A stretch of 64,000 nucleotides of DNA, taken from NCBI RefSeq assembly GCF_003335585.1, contig NZ_QBFD01000015.1, positions 722,122 to 786,121 on the forward strand. The letters are read 5' to 3'. Positions 7,732-18,823 of the stretch are shown here, one piece after another; within the stretch, counting starts at the first letter, position 1; the number at the start of each line of letters is the position of its first letter. Below the pieces are notes generated by a model. The model saw only the letters and a list, made by a program, of their open reading frames with translations, did not search any database and had not been told where the DNA came from. The stretch comes from Sulfitobacter sp. DFL-14. Its GTDB lineage: Bacteria > Pseudomonadota > Alphaproteobacteria > Rhodobacterales > Rhodobacteraceae. The translations under genes were made by a program, and so were the position numbers.

Positions 7732-9951
7732 TCACAATCTGATGTCGATGCCGGTTTCGGGCGTGGCGGAAAGGATGATTTCCACAGGGCTTTCCGTGCC
7801 TGCTTCGGCCTGCGGTTCGGGTGCGTGTGACGGGCGTGCCATCGCCCCGTCCTCTTGTTGGGCATCACCACCCGCAAAGGTGAAGCTGATATCTGCATAG
7901 CCGAGCTGCCGGAACTCCTGTGCCAGTTCCGTGATATGCCGTCGCATCAGTTCGATCGTATCCGGACGCTCTGCCGTGATCTGGACTGCCATCCCGGCCT
8001 CCGTTGTGGAAAGGGCAAGGCGCAGGCGGCCCAGCTCTTCGGGATTGAGCGCGATATCAACCGGGCGTTGCCCGGCATTTTGCAATGCGTCGGCCAGTTG
8101 CCGCGCCACCTGAACCGGTAAATCGGCGCGATGCGGCGCGGTGGTTTGAGGGGCAGAGGTTGTCTGCATCACATCCATACGCGGGCCGCCGTGTCCTTCG
8201 GGAACCAGCGGGCGGTTTGGCTCCGACGCAGGCTGGGTTGTGTCGGTCTTTGTGGGCTCCGGACCGGATGCGGCCAAAGGTGCGGCCATCGCAGCCCTTG
8301 TGGGGCTTGCGGCCCTGAGCATTTGCGGGAGGGCGACATCGCGCCCAGTGTGAAACTGTTTCGGTGGGCGGTCAGTGGTTGAGGCATGGGGCGCGGCGCG
8401 GTGCGTCACGGAGATGAGAAATTCCGGATCGCTGCCTGCCACCGCAGCATCGCGTGCAGAGCCTGAAACAGGCACAGCAACCCGCGCATTGAGGGAGGAA
8501 CGATCCACTGTCTGCGGAAGCAATCTGGACGGGTTCGTTTCCCGCTTGTTTTCGAATGCCCGATCACTGCGCCACAGGCCAATCTCCCCGGGGGTGGCAG
8601 GCAATCCATCTGGCAGCTTGCTGTTGGCGGCAGGACCAGAGGCAGGACGTGCAACAGCTGTGGAAACACCGGTTGGTCGGCTCACATGGGTGAGGGGCCG
8701 GTCAATGATCTGGCGAGCCGCCGCAACAGGCTCTGTGCCGTTTGTTGCCTGATGCGACCCCGTTTCAATGTTGCGCACAGGCTCGGGTTGTCGCGGCGTT
8801 TCGCGTTCCTGTACGCCCCCTGAAACCATATCACCTGGAGACGGCCGCTGTTGCGGCAACCTCATGTCAGTCGCCGCAGGCAGATAGCCCTGCGTTTTCA
8901 TGGGGTTCCCGCTGTCGTCCGTCATGGTTTGCGCGGCATTGCGAACCACCGGGATAACCGGTTGATCCAACTGTTGTTTGGCAGTGACCATCTGGCGATT
9001 TCCGTGGGCGGGATGAGGTCTTACTGACGGGTCATGACGGGACACGGGCCACAGCATTGCAGATCTGCCTGTTTCTGCGTCCCGCCAAACCATTTGGCCG
9101 GCCACCGCACGTTCCAGAGAGGTCTCGCGGCGTGCACCGACCGCAGGATTCTGCAGTTCTGTTGTTGACGCGTGACGGTTGAGCTTCTCCTTCCCGGACT
9201 TAGACGACAGTCCGCTCGCATCGGCTTGCGCCCTGCCGTTCCACGTTGCGCGAGGCCGGTCGGTTGGGGTGATGACCGAGCCTTCACCCATGGCCTGGGC
9301 TGCGGGTTTCGGCGACATTGTCCCCATTGCATGTTGCCGGGCCGTTTCGCCAACCAGCGCAATTGCTGGCGACCGAGCGTCTGGGCCTTCATGCGCAATG
9401 TCAGGATGGCTTTCTTCCGGTTGCTGCCGGAGCACAGAATGGTCCTGTCGCGGCGCAAGGATGCGCTGCAATTGCGGGTTCGCTTCGGATGAGGTGCGGT
9501 TGTGAAACGCGGAGACCTCATCACGCGTCGAATCATCAACAGCCATTTGATCGCTGGTAATTTCGGGATTGCGCACCGCTTGCGGCTTCGGCATTGCCGC
9601 ACCGGTAACGGCCGGGTGTGACGCGACTTCAGATAGGCGTGGGCTGGATATCTCCTCCGCGTTGTCATGCGGGTCGTCCATGAAAGAGGCATCAAGATCT
9701 TCCGGTCCTGCGCCCCCTGCATTCTTGGCGGGTCGCTGCCCTGTGCCCATCATGACTGTTTCGGGCTCGGGTTCCTGTGTCGGGGCGTTTCCAGCGAATG
9801 GTTCAGCCGATTTATCATAGGCGAGACCAAAGTCAGGCATGCCGGTGGCAAACGCCGGGCCGTCACGCGCTGTGGCGGGCAGAACCAAGCCACCCGTCTT
9901 TCGGGCCTCGCCCGCCGATGGGGCGGTGATATTGGGAAGTGAAATGTTCAA
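7732..9951 (-). CDS. fliK: Flagellar hook-length control protein FliK
   Basis: Secreted molecular ruler of the flagellar type III export apparatus, 739 residues. The long N-terminal part is low-complexity and rich in Pro, Gln, Arg and Thr, as in FliK rulers. The C-terminal Flg_hook domain is clear: DIALNPEELGRLRLAL followed by MAVQITAERPDTIELMRRH. Start is a TTG at 9951 with GGAGG 6 nt upstream. flgD follows 13 bp downstream, so both are probably cotranscribed, divergently from the rod-binding gene. Confidence 0.88.
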   Translation of the reverse strand: MNISLPNITAPSAGEARKTGGLVLPATARDGPAFATGMPDFGLAYDKSAEPFAGNAPTQEPEPETVMMGTGQRPAKNAGGAGPEDLDASFMDDPHDNAEEISSPRLSEVASHPAVTGAAMPKPQAVRNPEITSDQMAVDDSTRDEVSAFHNRTSSEANPQLQRILAPRQDHSVLRQQPEESHPDIAHEGPDARSPAIALVGETARQHAMGTMSPKPAAQAMGEGSVITPTDRPRATWNGRAQADASGLSSKSGKEKLNRHASTTELQNPAVGARRETSLERAVAGQMVWRDAETGRSAMLWPVSRHDPSVRPHPAHGNRQMVTAKQQLDQPVIPVVRNAAQTMTDDSGNPMKTQGYLPAATDMRLPQQRPSPGDMVSGGVQERETPRQPEPVRNIETGSHQATNGTEPVAAARQIIDRPLTHVSRPTGVSTAVARPASGPAANSKLPDGLPATPGEIGLWRSDRAFENKRETNPSRLLPQTVDRSSLNARVAVPVSGSARDAAVAGSDPEFLISVTHRAAPHASTTDRPPKQFHTGRDVALPQMLRAASPTRAAMAAPLAASGPEPTKTDTTQPASEPNRPLVPEGHGGPRMDVMQTTSAPQTTAPHRADLPVQVARQLADALQNAGQRPVDIALNPEELGRLRLALSTTEAGMAVQITAERPDTIELMRRHITELAQEFRQLGYADISFTFAGGDAQQEDGAMARPSHAPEPQAEAGTESPVEIILSATPETGIDIRL

Positions 9952-10068
9952 CAGCGCCTCCGGGAGTTCTTCTCCGACGGGGAGTTGTATGCGGCAATAT
10001 CCTTACCAGTTGTTTACCGGTTCAGGCGCATCCTGCCAAAAATAGAACGCAATTTAAGGACCAGGCTG

Positions 10069-10347
10069 ATGCAAATTACGCCTCCCACGCGGCACATTTC
10101 CTCACCCGATGGCGCGGACCTGCGGCTGCGGCAGGCGGCGGAGCAGCTTGAAGCGACATTTCTTGCAGAAATGCTGAAATCTGCGGGACTTGGACAATCC
10201 CGGGATCAGTACGGCGGTGGCGCGGGGGAGGATCAATTTTCCTCATTCCTGGTGCAAGAGCAAGCTGCGGCAATGGTCCGTGCCGGTGGCATCGGGCTGA
10301 GCGAATCTCTCTATGAAGCACTCAAGGAGAAAGAAGATGACCGATGA
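10069..10347 (+). CDS. Rod-binding protein (FlgJ N-terminal / CheL family)
   Basis: Small flagellar rod-binding protein of 92 residues, corresponding to the N-terminal FlgJ domain without the muramidase half, as usual in alphaproteobacteria. Characteristic segments are AAEQLEATFLAEMLKSAG and FLVQEQAAAMVRAGGIGL. Start is the ATG at 10069 with AAGGA 8 nt upstream; an upstream in-frame ATG at 9985 lacks a ribosome-binding site. It overlaps the next gene by 11 bp. Confidence 0.85.
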   Translation: MQITPPTRHISSPDGADLRLRQAAEQLEATFLAEMLKSAGLGQSRDQYGGGAGEDQFSSFLVQEQAAAMVRAGGIGLSESLYEALKEKEDDR

Positions 10348-10696
10348 AACCGTGAAACATCAGATCGACGCCCTCAACGACCTGCTGGATTCAGAGTGTG
10401 AGGCCTTGCTGGAAGGGGACCTGGAGCGGCTGGCAGAGATGCTTGCACCAAAAGAAACACTGATCGGCGCGATCAACAGCGTGCCGCAGGATGATTTGCA
10501 GGGGCTTCGGGAACTCGACAATAAGGTAAAGCGAAACCAGCTGCTTCTTGGTGGCGCGCTTGACGGTATCCGCGCAGTCGCAGACCGAATGGCCCAGCTT
10601 CGCCAGGTCAGAAGCAGCCTGGACACCTACAGCGCGGATGGCAAAAAGCGCAGCATCGACTTGCGGGACAACCCCACATTGGAACGGCGTGCGTGA
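10337..10696 (+). CDS. FlgN-like flagellar export chaperone (probable)
   Basis: Helical protein of 119 residues with long amphipathic, heptad-like stretches (ALNDLLDSECEALLEGDLER; LAEMLAPKETLI), which is the FlgN pattern for chaperones of hook-associated proteins. It overlaps the rod-binding gene by 11 bp and lies upstream of flagellin. Similarity is of fold and context rather than a strict motif, so the assignment is moderate. Confidence 0.62.
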   Translation: MTDETVKHQIDALNDLLDSECEALLEGDLERLAEMLAPKETLIGAINSVPQDDLQGLRELDNKVKRNQLLLGGALDGIRAVADRMAQLRQVRSSLDTYSADGKKRSIDLRDNPTLERRA

Positions 10697-10928
10697 AGGA
10701 CTTGGTGATCCACAGCAGCTCCGGCAAAATCAGCTAAAAACCGCGACAGTCCCGCCTCTGGCATTCAGCAAACATTAAGCCTCGAGTGGGCATGTAGGCC
10801 ATGCACCCGAAATCGGGTGGCGCATCGTTTTCCAAAGAACGCATGCACAGGTCAGAACACCGCCACATATCCCCATGGGGGGTGACACTCCACGGGCGCA
10901 AAGCGTCCATGATTGAAGGAACTAGCTT
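10697..10928 (+). promoter_or_regulatory. Flagellin promoter/leader region with hairpins
   Basis: 232 bp without a gene. It holds an inverted repeat CACCCGA / TCGGGTG (10804-10810, 10813-10819), a CCCCATGGGG palindrome (10871-10880) and a GAAGGA ribosome-binding site at 10915-10920, 8 nt before the flagellin ATG. No convincing sigma-28 promoter was found. The structured leader is of interest because FlbT, encoded downstream, is known in Caulobacter to act on the flagellin 5' untranslated region. Confidence 0.4.
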
Positions 10929-11774
10929 ATGTCGAGCATTCTTACCAACAACGGTGCAATGGTTGCACTGCAAACACTGAAGTCCATCAACAAGGATCTT
11001 ACCCAGACGCAGAACGCGATCTCAACCGGCAAGGACATCGGATCTGCCAAGGACAATTCTGCCATCTGGGCAATTTCAAAGGTGATGGAATCAGACGTTG
11101 CTGGTTTTGCCGCAGTTCAGGATTCGCTGGCGGTTGGCGAGTCGACGGTCGCGGTGGCATCTGCCGGTGCGGAACAGATCGTCGAAACGCTGAAAGAGAT
11201 GAAGCAACTGGCGATCAATGGTCAGTCCGAGACAGCGGATTTTTCCAAGATTCAGGCTGACATGACGGAGAAAGCCGAAGGTATCGCCGCCATCATCAGC
11301 GCGTCTCAATTCAACGGCGTCAACCTGCTGGCAACGGATGTCGACGGGAACGGGGGCACCTCCCTGACCGTGGTTTCCTCACTTGACCGTGTAGGTTCCG
11401 CAGCTCCGACAGTATCCACCATCAGTGTTGATACTGTCGATTTCGAAGCGAATATCGACGCGGTCGGCAGCCTGACGGCCATCACCGATGCGGCAAGTGC
11501 CGCGACGGCTTTTGATGAGCTTGAGGCCTTTCTGACGACAGCAATCGATGGCGCTGCTGCACTGGGTGCGTCGGCAAAACGGATTTCTGATCAAAGCGAC
11601 TTTGTCGGCAAGCTGAACGACGCGGTGAAATCCGGAATCGGGTCATTGGTGGATGCGGACATGGAAGCGGCTTCTGCCCGCCTGCAGGCGCTGCAGACAC
11701 AACAGCAGCTGGGTGTTCAGGCGCTGTCCATCGCCAACCAGGCGCCGCAGACAATCCTGTCTCTGTTCCGGTAA
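10929..11774 (+). CDS. fliC: Flagellin
   Basis: Filament subunit of 281 residues, a short flagellin lacking the large variable D2/D3 domains. The D0/D1 N-terminus (SILTNNGAMVALQTLKSINK, then QNAISTGKDIGSAKDNSA) and C-terminus (ALQTQQQLGVQALSIANQ, ending ILSLFR) are conserved. The central 120 residues are rich in Ala, Thr, Val and Asp. A strong terminator follows, and flaF and flbT lie immediately downstream, the usual alphaproteobacterial order. Confidence 0.93.
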   Translation: MSSILTNNGAMVALQTLKSINKDLTQTQNAISTGKDIGSAKDNSAIWAISKVMESDVAGFAAVQDSLAVGESTVAVASAGAEQIVETLKEMKQLAINGQSETADFSKIQADMTEKAEGIAAIISASQFNGVNLLATDVDGNGGTSLTVVSSLDRVGSAAPTVSTISVDTVDFEANIDAVGSLTAITDAASAATAFDELEAFLTTAIDGAAALGASAKRISDQSDFVGKLNDAVKSGIGSLVDADMEAASARLQALQTQQQLGVQALSIANQAPQTILSLFR

Positions 11775-11781
11775 AAAAATG

Positions 11782-11813
11782 AGCGAAGGCGCCACGCCGC
11801 GCCTTCGCTTTCC
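11782..11813 (+). terminator. Rho-independent terminator after flagellin
   Basis: A perfect 11-bp stem AGCGAAGGCGC / GCGCCTTCGCT with a 6-nt loop is followed by a T-rich tract (TTTCCTTT). It starts 8 bp after the flagellin stop. Confidence 0.85.
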
Positions 11814-11850
11814 TTTCCAAATTCCGACCTTCAACAGGTAAGGACACGCC

Positions 11851-12222
11851 GTGAACGCAACCGACAAGGCCCGGCGCGCCTATGCGCCTACCGCAGCGCC
11901 CATAAAATCAGAGCGCAGCGTCGAATTTGAAGTAATTGCGCGCATCACTGCACGGCTGAAAGCCGCGATTGAGGCCGCACAGTTTCCCGGGCTGCTGGAA
12001 GTGCTGCATGAGAACCGCAGGCTTTGGCGGACGCTTGCAACGGATGTTGCCAATGCCGAAAATCTGTTGCCGGACGAGTTGCGCGCACGGATTTTCTATC
12101 TGGCCGAATTTACCCATCATCATACCAGCAAGGTGATCGCCCGTCAGGAAACCGCGGTGCCCCTGCTGGAAGTGAATACCGCCATTTTGCGCGGCCTCAA
12201 ACAACGGAGGGCCCTGCAGTGA
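11851..12222 (+). CDS. flaF: Flagellar biosynthesis regulator FlaF
   Basis: Alphaproteobacterial FlaF, 123 residues, needed for flagellin synthesis or export and acting opposite to FlbT. The family pattern is visible: KARRAYAPTAAPIKSERSVE, FEVIARITARL, and LLEVLHENRRLWRTLATDV. It starts with GTG at 11851 and overlaps flbT by 4 bp (GTGA). Confidence 0.9.
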   Translation: MNATDKARRAYAPTAAPIKSERSVEFEVIARITARLKAAIEAAQFPGLLEVLHENRRLWRTLATDVANAENLLPDELRARIFYLAEFTHHHTSKVIARQETAVPLLEVNTAILRGLKQRRALQ

Positions 12223-12623
12223 GCGGCCTTGTACTGAAGTTGAGCCCCAAGGAGCGGGTCCTGATCAACGGCGCAGTGATTGAAAACGGTGATCGTCGCA
12301 GCAGGCTTTCGATCATGACGCCGGATGCGAATATCCTGCGCCTGCGCGATGCGATCCACCCGGAAGATGCAAAAACACCCGTCAGGCGCGCCTGCTTTGC
12401 GGTGCAATTGGTCCTTTCCGGTGACACCGTCCCATCCGATGCGCATCACGGATTGCTGCGCCAGATTGAGGAGCTGAGCCAGGTCTTCAAGGATGGCGAC
12501 AGCCGGACCTTGCTGACAGAGGCCAGTGAGGCCCTGATCGCGAAGCAACATTACCGCGCATTGAAGTGCCTCCGCGGCTTGCTGGCGCGCGAAGACCGGT
12601 TGCTTGCGGTCAGGCCGAACTGA
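12219..12623 (+). CDS. flbT: Flagellar biosynthesis repressor FlbT
   Basis: Post-transcriptional regulator of flagellin mRNA, 134 residues. The family opening LVLKLSPKERVLINGAVIEN and the FAVQLVLSG segment are present. It uses a GTG start overlapping the flaF stop, and its own stop overlaps the next gene as TGATG, so flaF, flbT and the DUF1217 gene are translationally coupled. Confidence 0.9.
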   Translation: MSGLVLKLSPKERVLINGAVIENGDRRSRLSIMTPDANILRLRDAIHPEDAKTPVRRACFAVQLVLSGDTVPSDAHHGLLRQIEELSQVFKDGDSRTLLTEASEALIAKQHYRALKCLRGLLAREDRLLAVRPN

Positions 12624-13411
12624 TGTTCCAGCCGGTCATTCCCGTATCCGGCCTTGCGGGTTGGCGGTTCCTGCAACGTACCTATGACTCCCAGTTCGAG
12701 ACATTTTCGAAAGGGGCCGTATTGCAGCGGGATGCTGAGTATTTTCGCGAAAACATCGGGCAGGTGCGCACAGCCGAGGATCTGACCTCTGATCGCCGGT
12801 TGTTGAACGTCGCGCTCAGCGCCTTTGGATTGCAGGATGACATCAACAATCGTTATTTCATTCGCAAAATCCTGGAGGAGGGCGTGACGCGTGATGACGC
12901 CCTTGCCAACCGTCTTTCAGACCCACGCTATCGCGAACTGTCCGAGGCGTTTGGTTTCGGTCCGGGTGAGTTCGTGAAAACCGGCGAGGATGGTTTTGTC
13001 GGTGTTATTGTCGCCCGTCACCGGACCAACAGTTTTGAGGTTGCGGCGGGCGCGCAGGATGGCGCCATGCGCGTGGCCCTCTATGCGCAGCGGGAACTGG
13101 CACAGCTTGCGCATGATGATATGTCAAACGAGGCCAAGTGGTTCACAGTGATGGGTGACCCCCCGATGCGCCAATTGTTCGAAGCGGCGCTTAACTTGCC
13201 CGCGGCGTTGGCGCAGATCGATATTGATCAACAGCTTGAGGTGTTCAGGGATGCCGCCGTTTCGGTCCTGGGCAGTGATGATCTGTCGCTTTTCACCGAG
13301 GCTGACGCGCGCGAGGATCTGATCACGAAATTCGTCGTTCGAGACCAGATCCGTGATTTTTCCGCCGGAATGTCCAGCACTGCCGTCGCATTGACCTTGT
13401 TGAGCAGCTAG
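12623..13411 (+). CDS. DUF1217 flagellar-associated protein
   Basis: 262-residue protein of the DUF1217 family, regularly found beside flaF/flbT in Rhodobacterales. Family segments are LQRTYDSQFETFSKGAVLQR, LLNVALSAFGL and FIRKILEEGVT. No signal peptide or membrane segment is seen. Export-related or hook-filament junction roles have been proposed for such proteins, but nothing here fixes the function. The stop at 13411 is immediately followed by the IS110 element. Confidence 0.82.
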   Translation: MFQPVIPVSGLAGWRFLQRTYDSQFETFSKGAVLQRDAEYFRENIGQVRTAEDLTSDRRLLNVALSAFGLQDDINNRYFIRKILEEGVTRDDALANRLSDPRYRELSEAFGFGPGEFVKTGEDGFVGVIVARHRTNSFEVAAGAQDGAMRVALYAQRELAQLAHDDMSNEAKWFTVMGDPPMRQLFEAALNLPAALAQIDIDQQLEVFRDAAVSVLGSDDLSLFTEADAREDLITKFVVRDQIRDFSAGMSSTAVALTLLSS

Positions 13412-13419
13412 GGACCTGA

Positions 13420-14937
<1,518 letters not shown>

Positions 14938-15032
14938 AGTCCGTTTCGGGTTGGGCGCGTTCTGAGTTGCAGTTGTTCTGTGCAACGCAGCCGTCTTCCT
15001 CCCATTTTTTTCAGTATTTCAGGCCTGCGGCT

Positions 15033-15920
15033 CTATGTGAGCCGCGCGCTCACGAACGCACCCACCTCATCCAGTGACGCCATTCCCTCCTCAAGAAACG
15101 GCGCAAAAAGCTGGTGGTTATGGCACATGCCGTCCCAGACCTTCAGCGAGACATCGACGCCCGCCGCCTGCATGCGCGCGGCCAGTGCCTCGCTGTCCGA
15201 GAACAGCAACTCCCAGGTGCCAACATGGATCAGCACGGGCGGCAGGCCTGACATATCGGCGTTGAAGGGGGTAAACTCCGGCGAGGTCCGGTCACGCTCG
15301 CCAAAGGCAAGCATATTGAACAGCCCCATCAGATTGGCATCGACCAGCGGCGCATCCGCGTTGGTCTTGTGCGACTCCCCTTCGCCTGTCAAATCCAGCG
15401 CCGGCGACATAAGCACCAGGGCTGCGGGCAGGTCCTGCCCCGTGTCCCGCGCCCGGACAACGGCCGATAGCGCCATATTACCGCCTGCGGAATCGCCCGC
15501 CACAGCCAGATTGGCCGCGCCGCCCACCTTGTCCACCGCCCAGCCATAAGCCGCAAAAACATCGTCATGGGCGGCAGGTGCGGGGTGTTCGGGAGCTTTG
15601 CGATATTCAACCGACAGCACAGGCTGACCCGTTGCGCGTGCCAGGTTCGAGGCAATCACCCGATGTGATCTGGGCGAGCCAAAAAGCCAACCGCCGCCAT
15701 GCACATAAAGCACTATCTTGCTGTCATCCGCGCCCTCGGGACGCAGGATCTCGCAGGGGTTTCCGGCAATTGTCACCGGCTCGATGGCAATGCCTTCGGC
15801 GGTGGGTGTCGGTTCCATCATCCCTTCGAACCAGGCGCGAATTTCATCGGGGCCGCCGTTTTCAGGCGGCGGGTTCTCGGCGCTCATCCCCAGAATTTGG
15901 TGAAGTTGTTCAACTGTCAT
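15033..15920 (-). CDS. Alpha/beta-hydrolase esterase (hormone-sensitive-lipase family)
   Basis: Carboxylesterase of 295 residues. The HSL oxyanion motif YVHGGGWLFGS and the nucleophile elbow GDSAGGN are present; the late DGMCHNH segment supplies the catalytic His. No signal peptide, so cytoplasmic. ATG at 15920 has GGGAGG 6 nt upstream; an in-frame ATG at 15953 lacks one. It lies downstream of an alcohol and an aldehyde dehydrogenase on the same strand, suggesting the ester is cleaved to an alcohol that they oxidise in sequence. Confidence 0.87.
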   Translation of the reverse strand: MTVEQLHQILGMSAENPPPENGGPDEIRAWFEGMMEPTPTAEGIAIEPVTIAGNPCEILRPEGADDSKIVLYVHGGGWLFGSPRSHRVIASNLARATGQPVLSVEYRKAPEHPAPAAHDDVFAAYGWAVDKVGGAANLAVAGDSAGGNMALSAVVRARDTGQDLPAALVLMSPALDLTGEGESHKTNADAPLVDANLMGLFNMLAFGERDRTSPEFTPFNADMSGLPPVLIHVGTWELLFSDSEALAARMQAAGVDVSLKVWDGMCHNHQLFAPFLEEGMASLDEVGAFVSARLT

Positions 15921-15978
15921 GTTTTTCCTCCCAGAAAAGTCGGCGGGATGCATTGCCTCGCCGTTTTGGTTTTTCGAT

Positions 15979-17088
15979 TTAGGTCATTCGCAGAATGGGT
16001 TTGATTGCCGTCCCTTCATGGCTGTCATGGATCGCGGTGTTGATCTGGTCGAAGGCGTAGAATTTCACCAGCTTGTCGAAGGGGAATTTGCCTGCCCGCC
16101 ACAGATCAATGAGCTTTGGGATAAAGGTATCGCCGTCGCTTTCCCCTTCGACCACGCCCATCAGGGTCTTGCCCGTAGACATGAAATCGGTGTTGTCGAC
16201 GCTGATTTCCGAACCGGGCATCGGTGCGCCCAGCACCGCCGCTTTGCCGCGCGGGGCCATTGAGTCGACGGCCTGGCGGATCACCGGCGGCAGACCGGTG
16301 GTGTCGAGCGCATAGTTCGCGCCGCCACCGGTCGCCAGTTTGATCTGATCCACCACATCGTCCGCGCCTGCGTTGAATGTATGGGTCGCGCCCAGTTCTT
16401 TTGCCAGTTTCAGACGGGTGTCATGGAGATCGACCGCGATAATGGTCGTGGCCCCCTGCACCTTGGCCGCCATCACCGCCGCGAGGCCAACCGACCCTGC
16501 GCCAAAAACGACAAAGCTTTTGCCCGACTGCACTTTCAGCGCGTTCATCACCGTACCTGCGCCGGTCTGGATGCCGCAGGCCAGTGGGCCCATCAGCGCC
16601 AGATCGTCACCCGTAGCATCGACCTTTACCACGTTGCGCTCATTGGCCAGCGCATGGCTGGCAAACGAGGATTGCCCGAAGAAGTTCGAATGCACGGGCC
16701 CCGAACTGTCCTTAAGCGCCACGGACCCATCAGCACGCGTGCCAAAAAAGTTGCGTGGAAAGAACTCGTAGCAATAGGACATCGCGCCATCCTGACAGGA
16801 AGGGCAAGATCCACAGCTGTTATAAGTGATCACGACGCTGTCGCCGGGAGCAACCTTGGTCACCTTGGCCCCGACCGCTTCGACAATGCCTGCACCTTCG
16901 TGGCCCAGCACAACCGGCATCGGCGTGGGCAGATGGCCCGCCATCACCGCAAGATCGGTATGGCAAACGCCGGTGGCGGTGATTTTGACAAGAATTTCGT
17001 CCGCGCGCGGCGCGTCCAATGTAATGTTTTCGAGGCTCAACTCGCCGCCCACGTTGCGAGCGACGGCGGCTGTGATTTGCATGGTCAT
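15979..17088 (-). CDS. Zinc-dependent alcohol dehydrogenase, aryl/benzyl-alcohol type
   Basis: Medium-chain dehydrogenase of 369 residues. The catalytic zinc cysteine is in [10 protein letters not shown] and the [12 protein letters not shown] motif is present; structural-zinc cysteines are in [12 protein letters not shown]...C; the NAD site is [16 protein letters not shown]. The ATG at 17088 follows GGAG by 10 nt, 18 nt after the aldehyde dehydrogenase stop. Sequence style resembles XylB-type benzyl or aryl alcohol dehydrogenases. Confidence 0.88.
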   Translation of the reverse strand: MTMQITAAVARNVGGELSLENITLDAPRADEILVKITATGVCHTDLAVMAGHLPTPMPVVLGHEGAGIVEAVGAKVTKVAPGDSVVITYNSCGSCPSCQDGAMSYCYEFFPRNFFGTRADGSVALKDSSGPVHSNFFGQSSFASHALANERNVVKVDATGDDLALMGPLACGIQTGAGTVMNALKVQSGKSFVVFGAGSVGLAAVMAAKVQGATTIIAVDLHDTRLKLAKELGATHTFNAGADDVVDQIKLATGGGANYALDTTGLPPVIRQAVDSMAPRGKAAVLGAPMPGSEISVDNTDFMSTGKTLMGVVEGESDGDTFIPKLIDLWRAGKFPFDKLVKFYAFDQINTAIHDSHEGTAIKPILRMT

Positions 17089-17105
17089 GTGATCTGGTCT
17101 CCGGC

Positions 17106-18584
17106 TCAGAAAGGGTATGGCGTGGCCGCGGGTTTGGTGGTGATCCAGACCCATTGGCTGAATTCTTCCCAAATCGCGGGACCAGAGATTCGAGAGCCGT
17201 TGCCCGACTGCCCGCGTCCGCCAAAGGGCGCGACGAAAGAGGCGTTCACGGTCTGATCATTGATATGCAGGTGACCGACCGGCAGGCGCAGACCCACAGC
17301 GCGGGCGCGGGCGACATCAGCGCTGATGACCGACGCCACGAGGCCAAAGTTGGTCATCGTCGCCAGTTCAACTGCGTGATCATCATCCTTGTAGTCCACC
17401 ACAACGGCAACGGGGCCAAAGATTTCCTCATCAAAGGCGCGCATACCGGGTTTGACGCCGGACAGCACTGTGGCCGGGAACAGCGTGCCCTTGGCCTTGC
17501 CGCCCACGTGGCAGGTCGCACCCTTGGCCACGGCATCTTCGATAATGGCCTCGATCCGCTTGGCTTCACTTTCGGCAATCAGAGGCCCCAGCGCGCATTC
17601 TTCCTTTGCCGGGTTGCCCACGGGCAGGTGATGGGCCTTGGTGGTCAACTGCTGAACGAGGACCTTGGCCATCGCCGCAGGCGCAAGGATCAAGCCCGTC
17701 GCCATACAAATCTGTCCCTGATGCAGCCAGGCACCCCAGGCACAATTTGAGGCGGCCACCTCCAGTTCAGCGTCATCAAGCACGATCAAAGCGTTCTTGC
17801 CGCCCAGTTCCAGCTGCACCTTTTTCAGGGTGCGGCCACAGGTTTCGCCCACCTTGGCGCCCACCTCGGGCGAGCCGGTAAAGGAAACCATGGCGATATT
17901 GGGGTCTTCGCACATGGCGGCCCCCACATCGGCCCCGCCAGGGACAATGTGCAACAGGTTCTCAGGCAGTCCCGCTGCCTCGAACACGCGGGCAATCATC
18001 AGCCCGCCAGTGATCGGCGTGCGCGGATCGGGTTTGTGGACCACCGCGTTGCCAGTGGCGAGCGCCGCCGCAATCGCGCGGATCGACAGGATCAGCGGAA
18101 AGTTGAACGGCGAGATCACGCCGACAACCCCATGGGCCACCCGGATCAGCTCTTCCTGGGCCTCGCGCCCATCGACGGAGACAAGAGATTGCGCCTGCTC
18201 TTGTGTTGCAGCCTGCGCAGCGGAGCGCAGAAAGCCGGCGCTGTGCTCGATCTCGATGCCAGCCTTCGGCGGGATTGAACCGCTCTCGGCGATGATCCAA
18301 GGCATCAGCTCCTCGGCGTTGGCCTGAAGCAGGTCTGCCGCGGCGTTCAGAATCTCCGCGCGCTTGGCCGGGGCTGTCGCCTCCCAGCTGGGTTGCGCCT
18401 TGCGTGCGGCTTGTGCTGCCGCGGTCAGGTCGGCAGGTGACGCGCGGCCCACCGTGGCCAGAACGGCACCATCAGCCGGGGCGGCGACATCATCAACCCC
18501 ACCTGACCCGACGGCCCAGCCCCCGGTAAAGATCTTCCCAACCCAAGTTGAACTATCAAAAAATGTCTGCTGTGCGCCGTCCAT
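17106..18584 (-). CDS. Aldehyde dehydrogenase, benzaldehyde/vanillin type
   Basis: NAD(P)-dependent aldehyde dehydrogenase of 492 residues. Key motifs are the N-anchoring SPFNFPLILS, the catalytic glutamate in QLELGGKN and the catalytic cysteine in HQGQICMATG, the ICM variant seen in XylC-like benzaldehyde dehydrogenases. Start ATG at 18584 has GGGAGG upstream. First gene of a dehydrogenase-dehydrogenase-esterase operon divergent from a XylR-like regulator. Confidence 0.9.
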   Translation of the reverse strand: MDGAQQTFFDSSTWVGKIFTGGWAVGSGGVDDVAAPADGAVLATVGRASPADLTAAAQAARKAQPSWEATAPAKRAEILNAAADLLQANAEELMPWIIAESGSIPPKAGIEIEHSAGFLRSAAQAATQEQAQSLVSVDGREAQEELIRVAHGVVGVISPFNFPLILSIRAIAAALATGNAVVHKPDPRTPITGGLMIARVFEAAGLPENLLHIVPGGADVGAAMCEDPNIAMVSFTGSPEVGAKVGETCGRTLKKVQLELGGKNALIVLDDAELEVAASNCAWGAWLHQGQICMATGLILAPAAMAKVLVQQLTTKAHHLPVGNPAKEECALGPLIAESEAKRIEAIIEDAVAKGATCHVGGKAKGTLFPATVLSGVKPGMRAFDEEIFGPVAVVVDYKDDDHAVELATMTNFGLVASVISADVARARAVGLRLPVGHLHINDQTVNASFVAPFGGRGQSGNGSRISGPAIWEEFSQWVWITTKPAATPYPF

Positions 18585-18823
18585 GTCGTCCTCCCATTGA
18601 AATTACGCTGCCGGATCGGAAACTCTTGTGGTTTCGCTTTCGGCAGCCGCCGTTCTGAGGGCAATGAGGTGCTATGTTGCGGGAATTGCGAAAGACTATT
18701 TTCGATCCTAGCTGAAATACATCTCTAACATATTTAACTATAACGATAATTAATGTCTTGAAGGACGCATCACGATATTCATAATATGATGAAATCCGAC
18801 AAACCTAGTCAGAGAATGATGAA
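18585..18823. promoter_or_regulatory. Divergent promoter region between aldehyde dehydrogenase and regulator
   Basis: 239 bp, with an AT-rich core around 18700-18800 that differs from the GC-rich surroundings, probably holding both promoters and activator sites. On neither strand is a convincing sigma-54 element visible; the best plus-strand GG-N10-GC match at about 18659 has weak flanking bases. Confidence 0.4.

Noticed and set aside
14955..15010. Weak hairpin GTTGCA/TGCAAC near a T-run as a terminator
   Set aside because: The stem is only 6 bp with a 9-nt loop and the T-run is far from it.
18655..18675. Possible sigma-54 promoter before the XylR-like gene
   Set aside because: Only a GG-N10-GC spacing fits; the flanking consensus is poor, and the regulator itself lacks GAFTGA.
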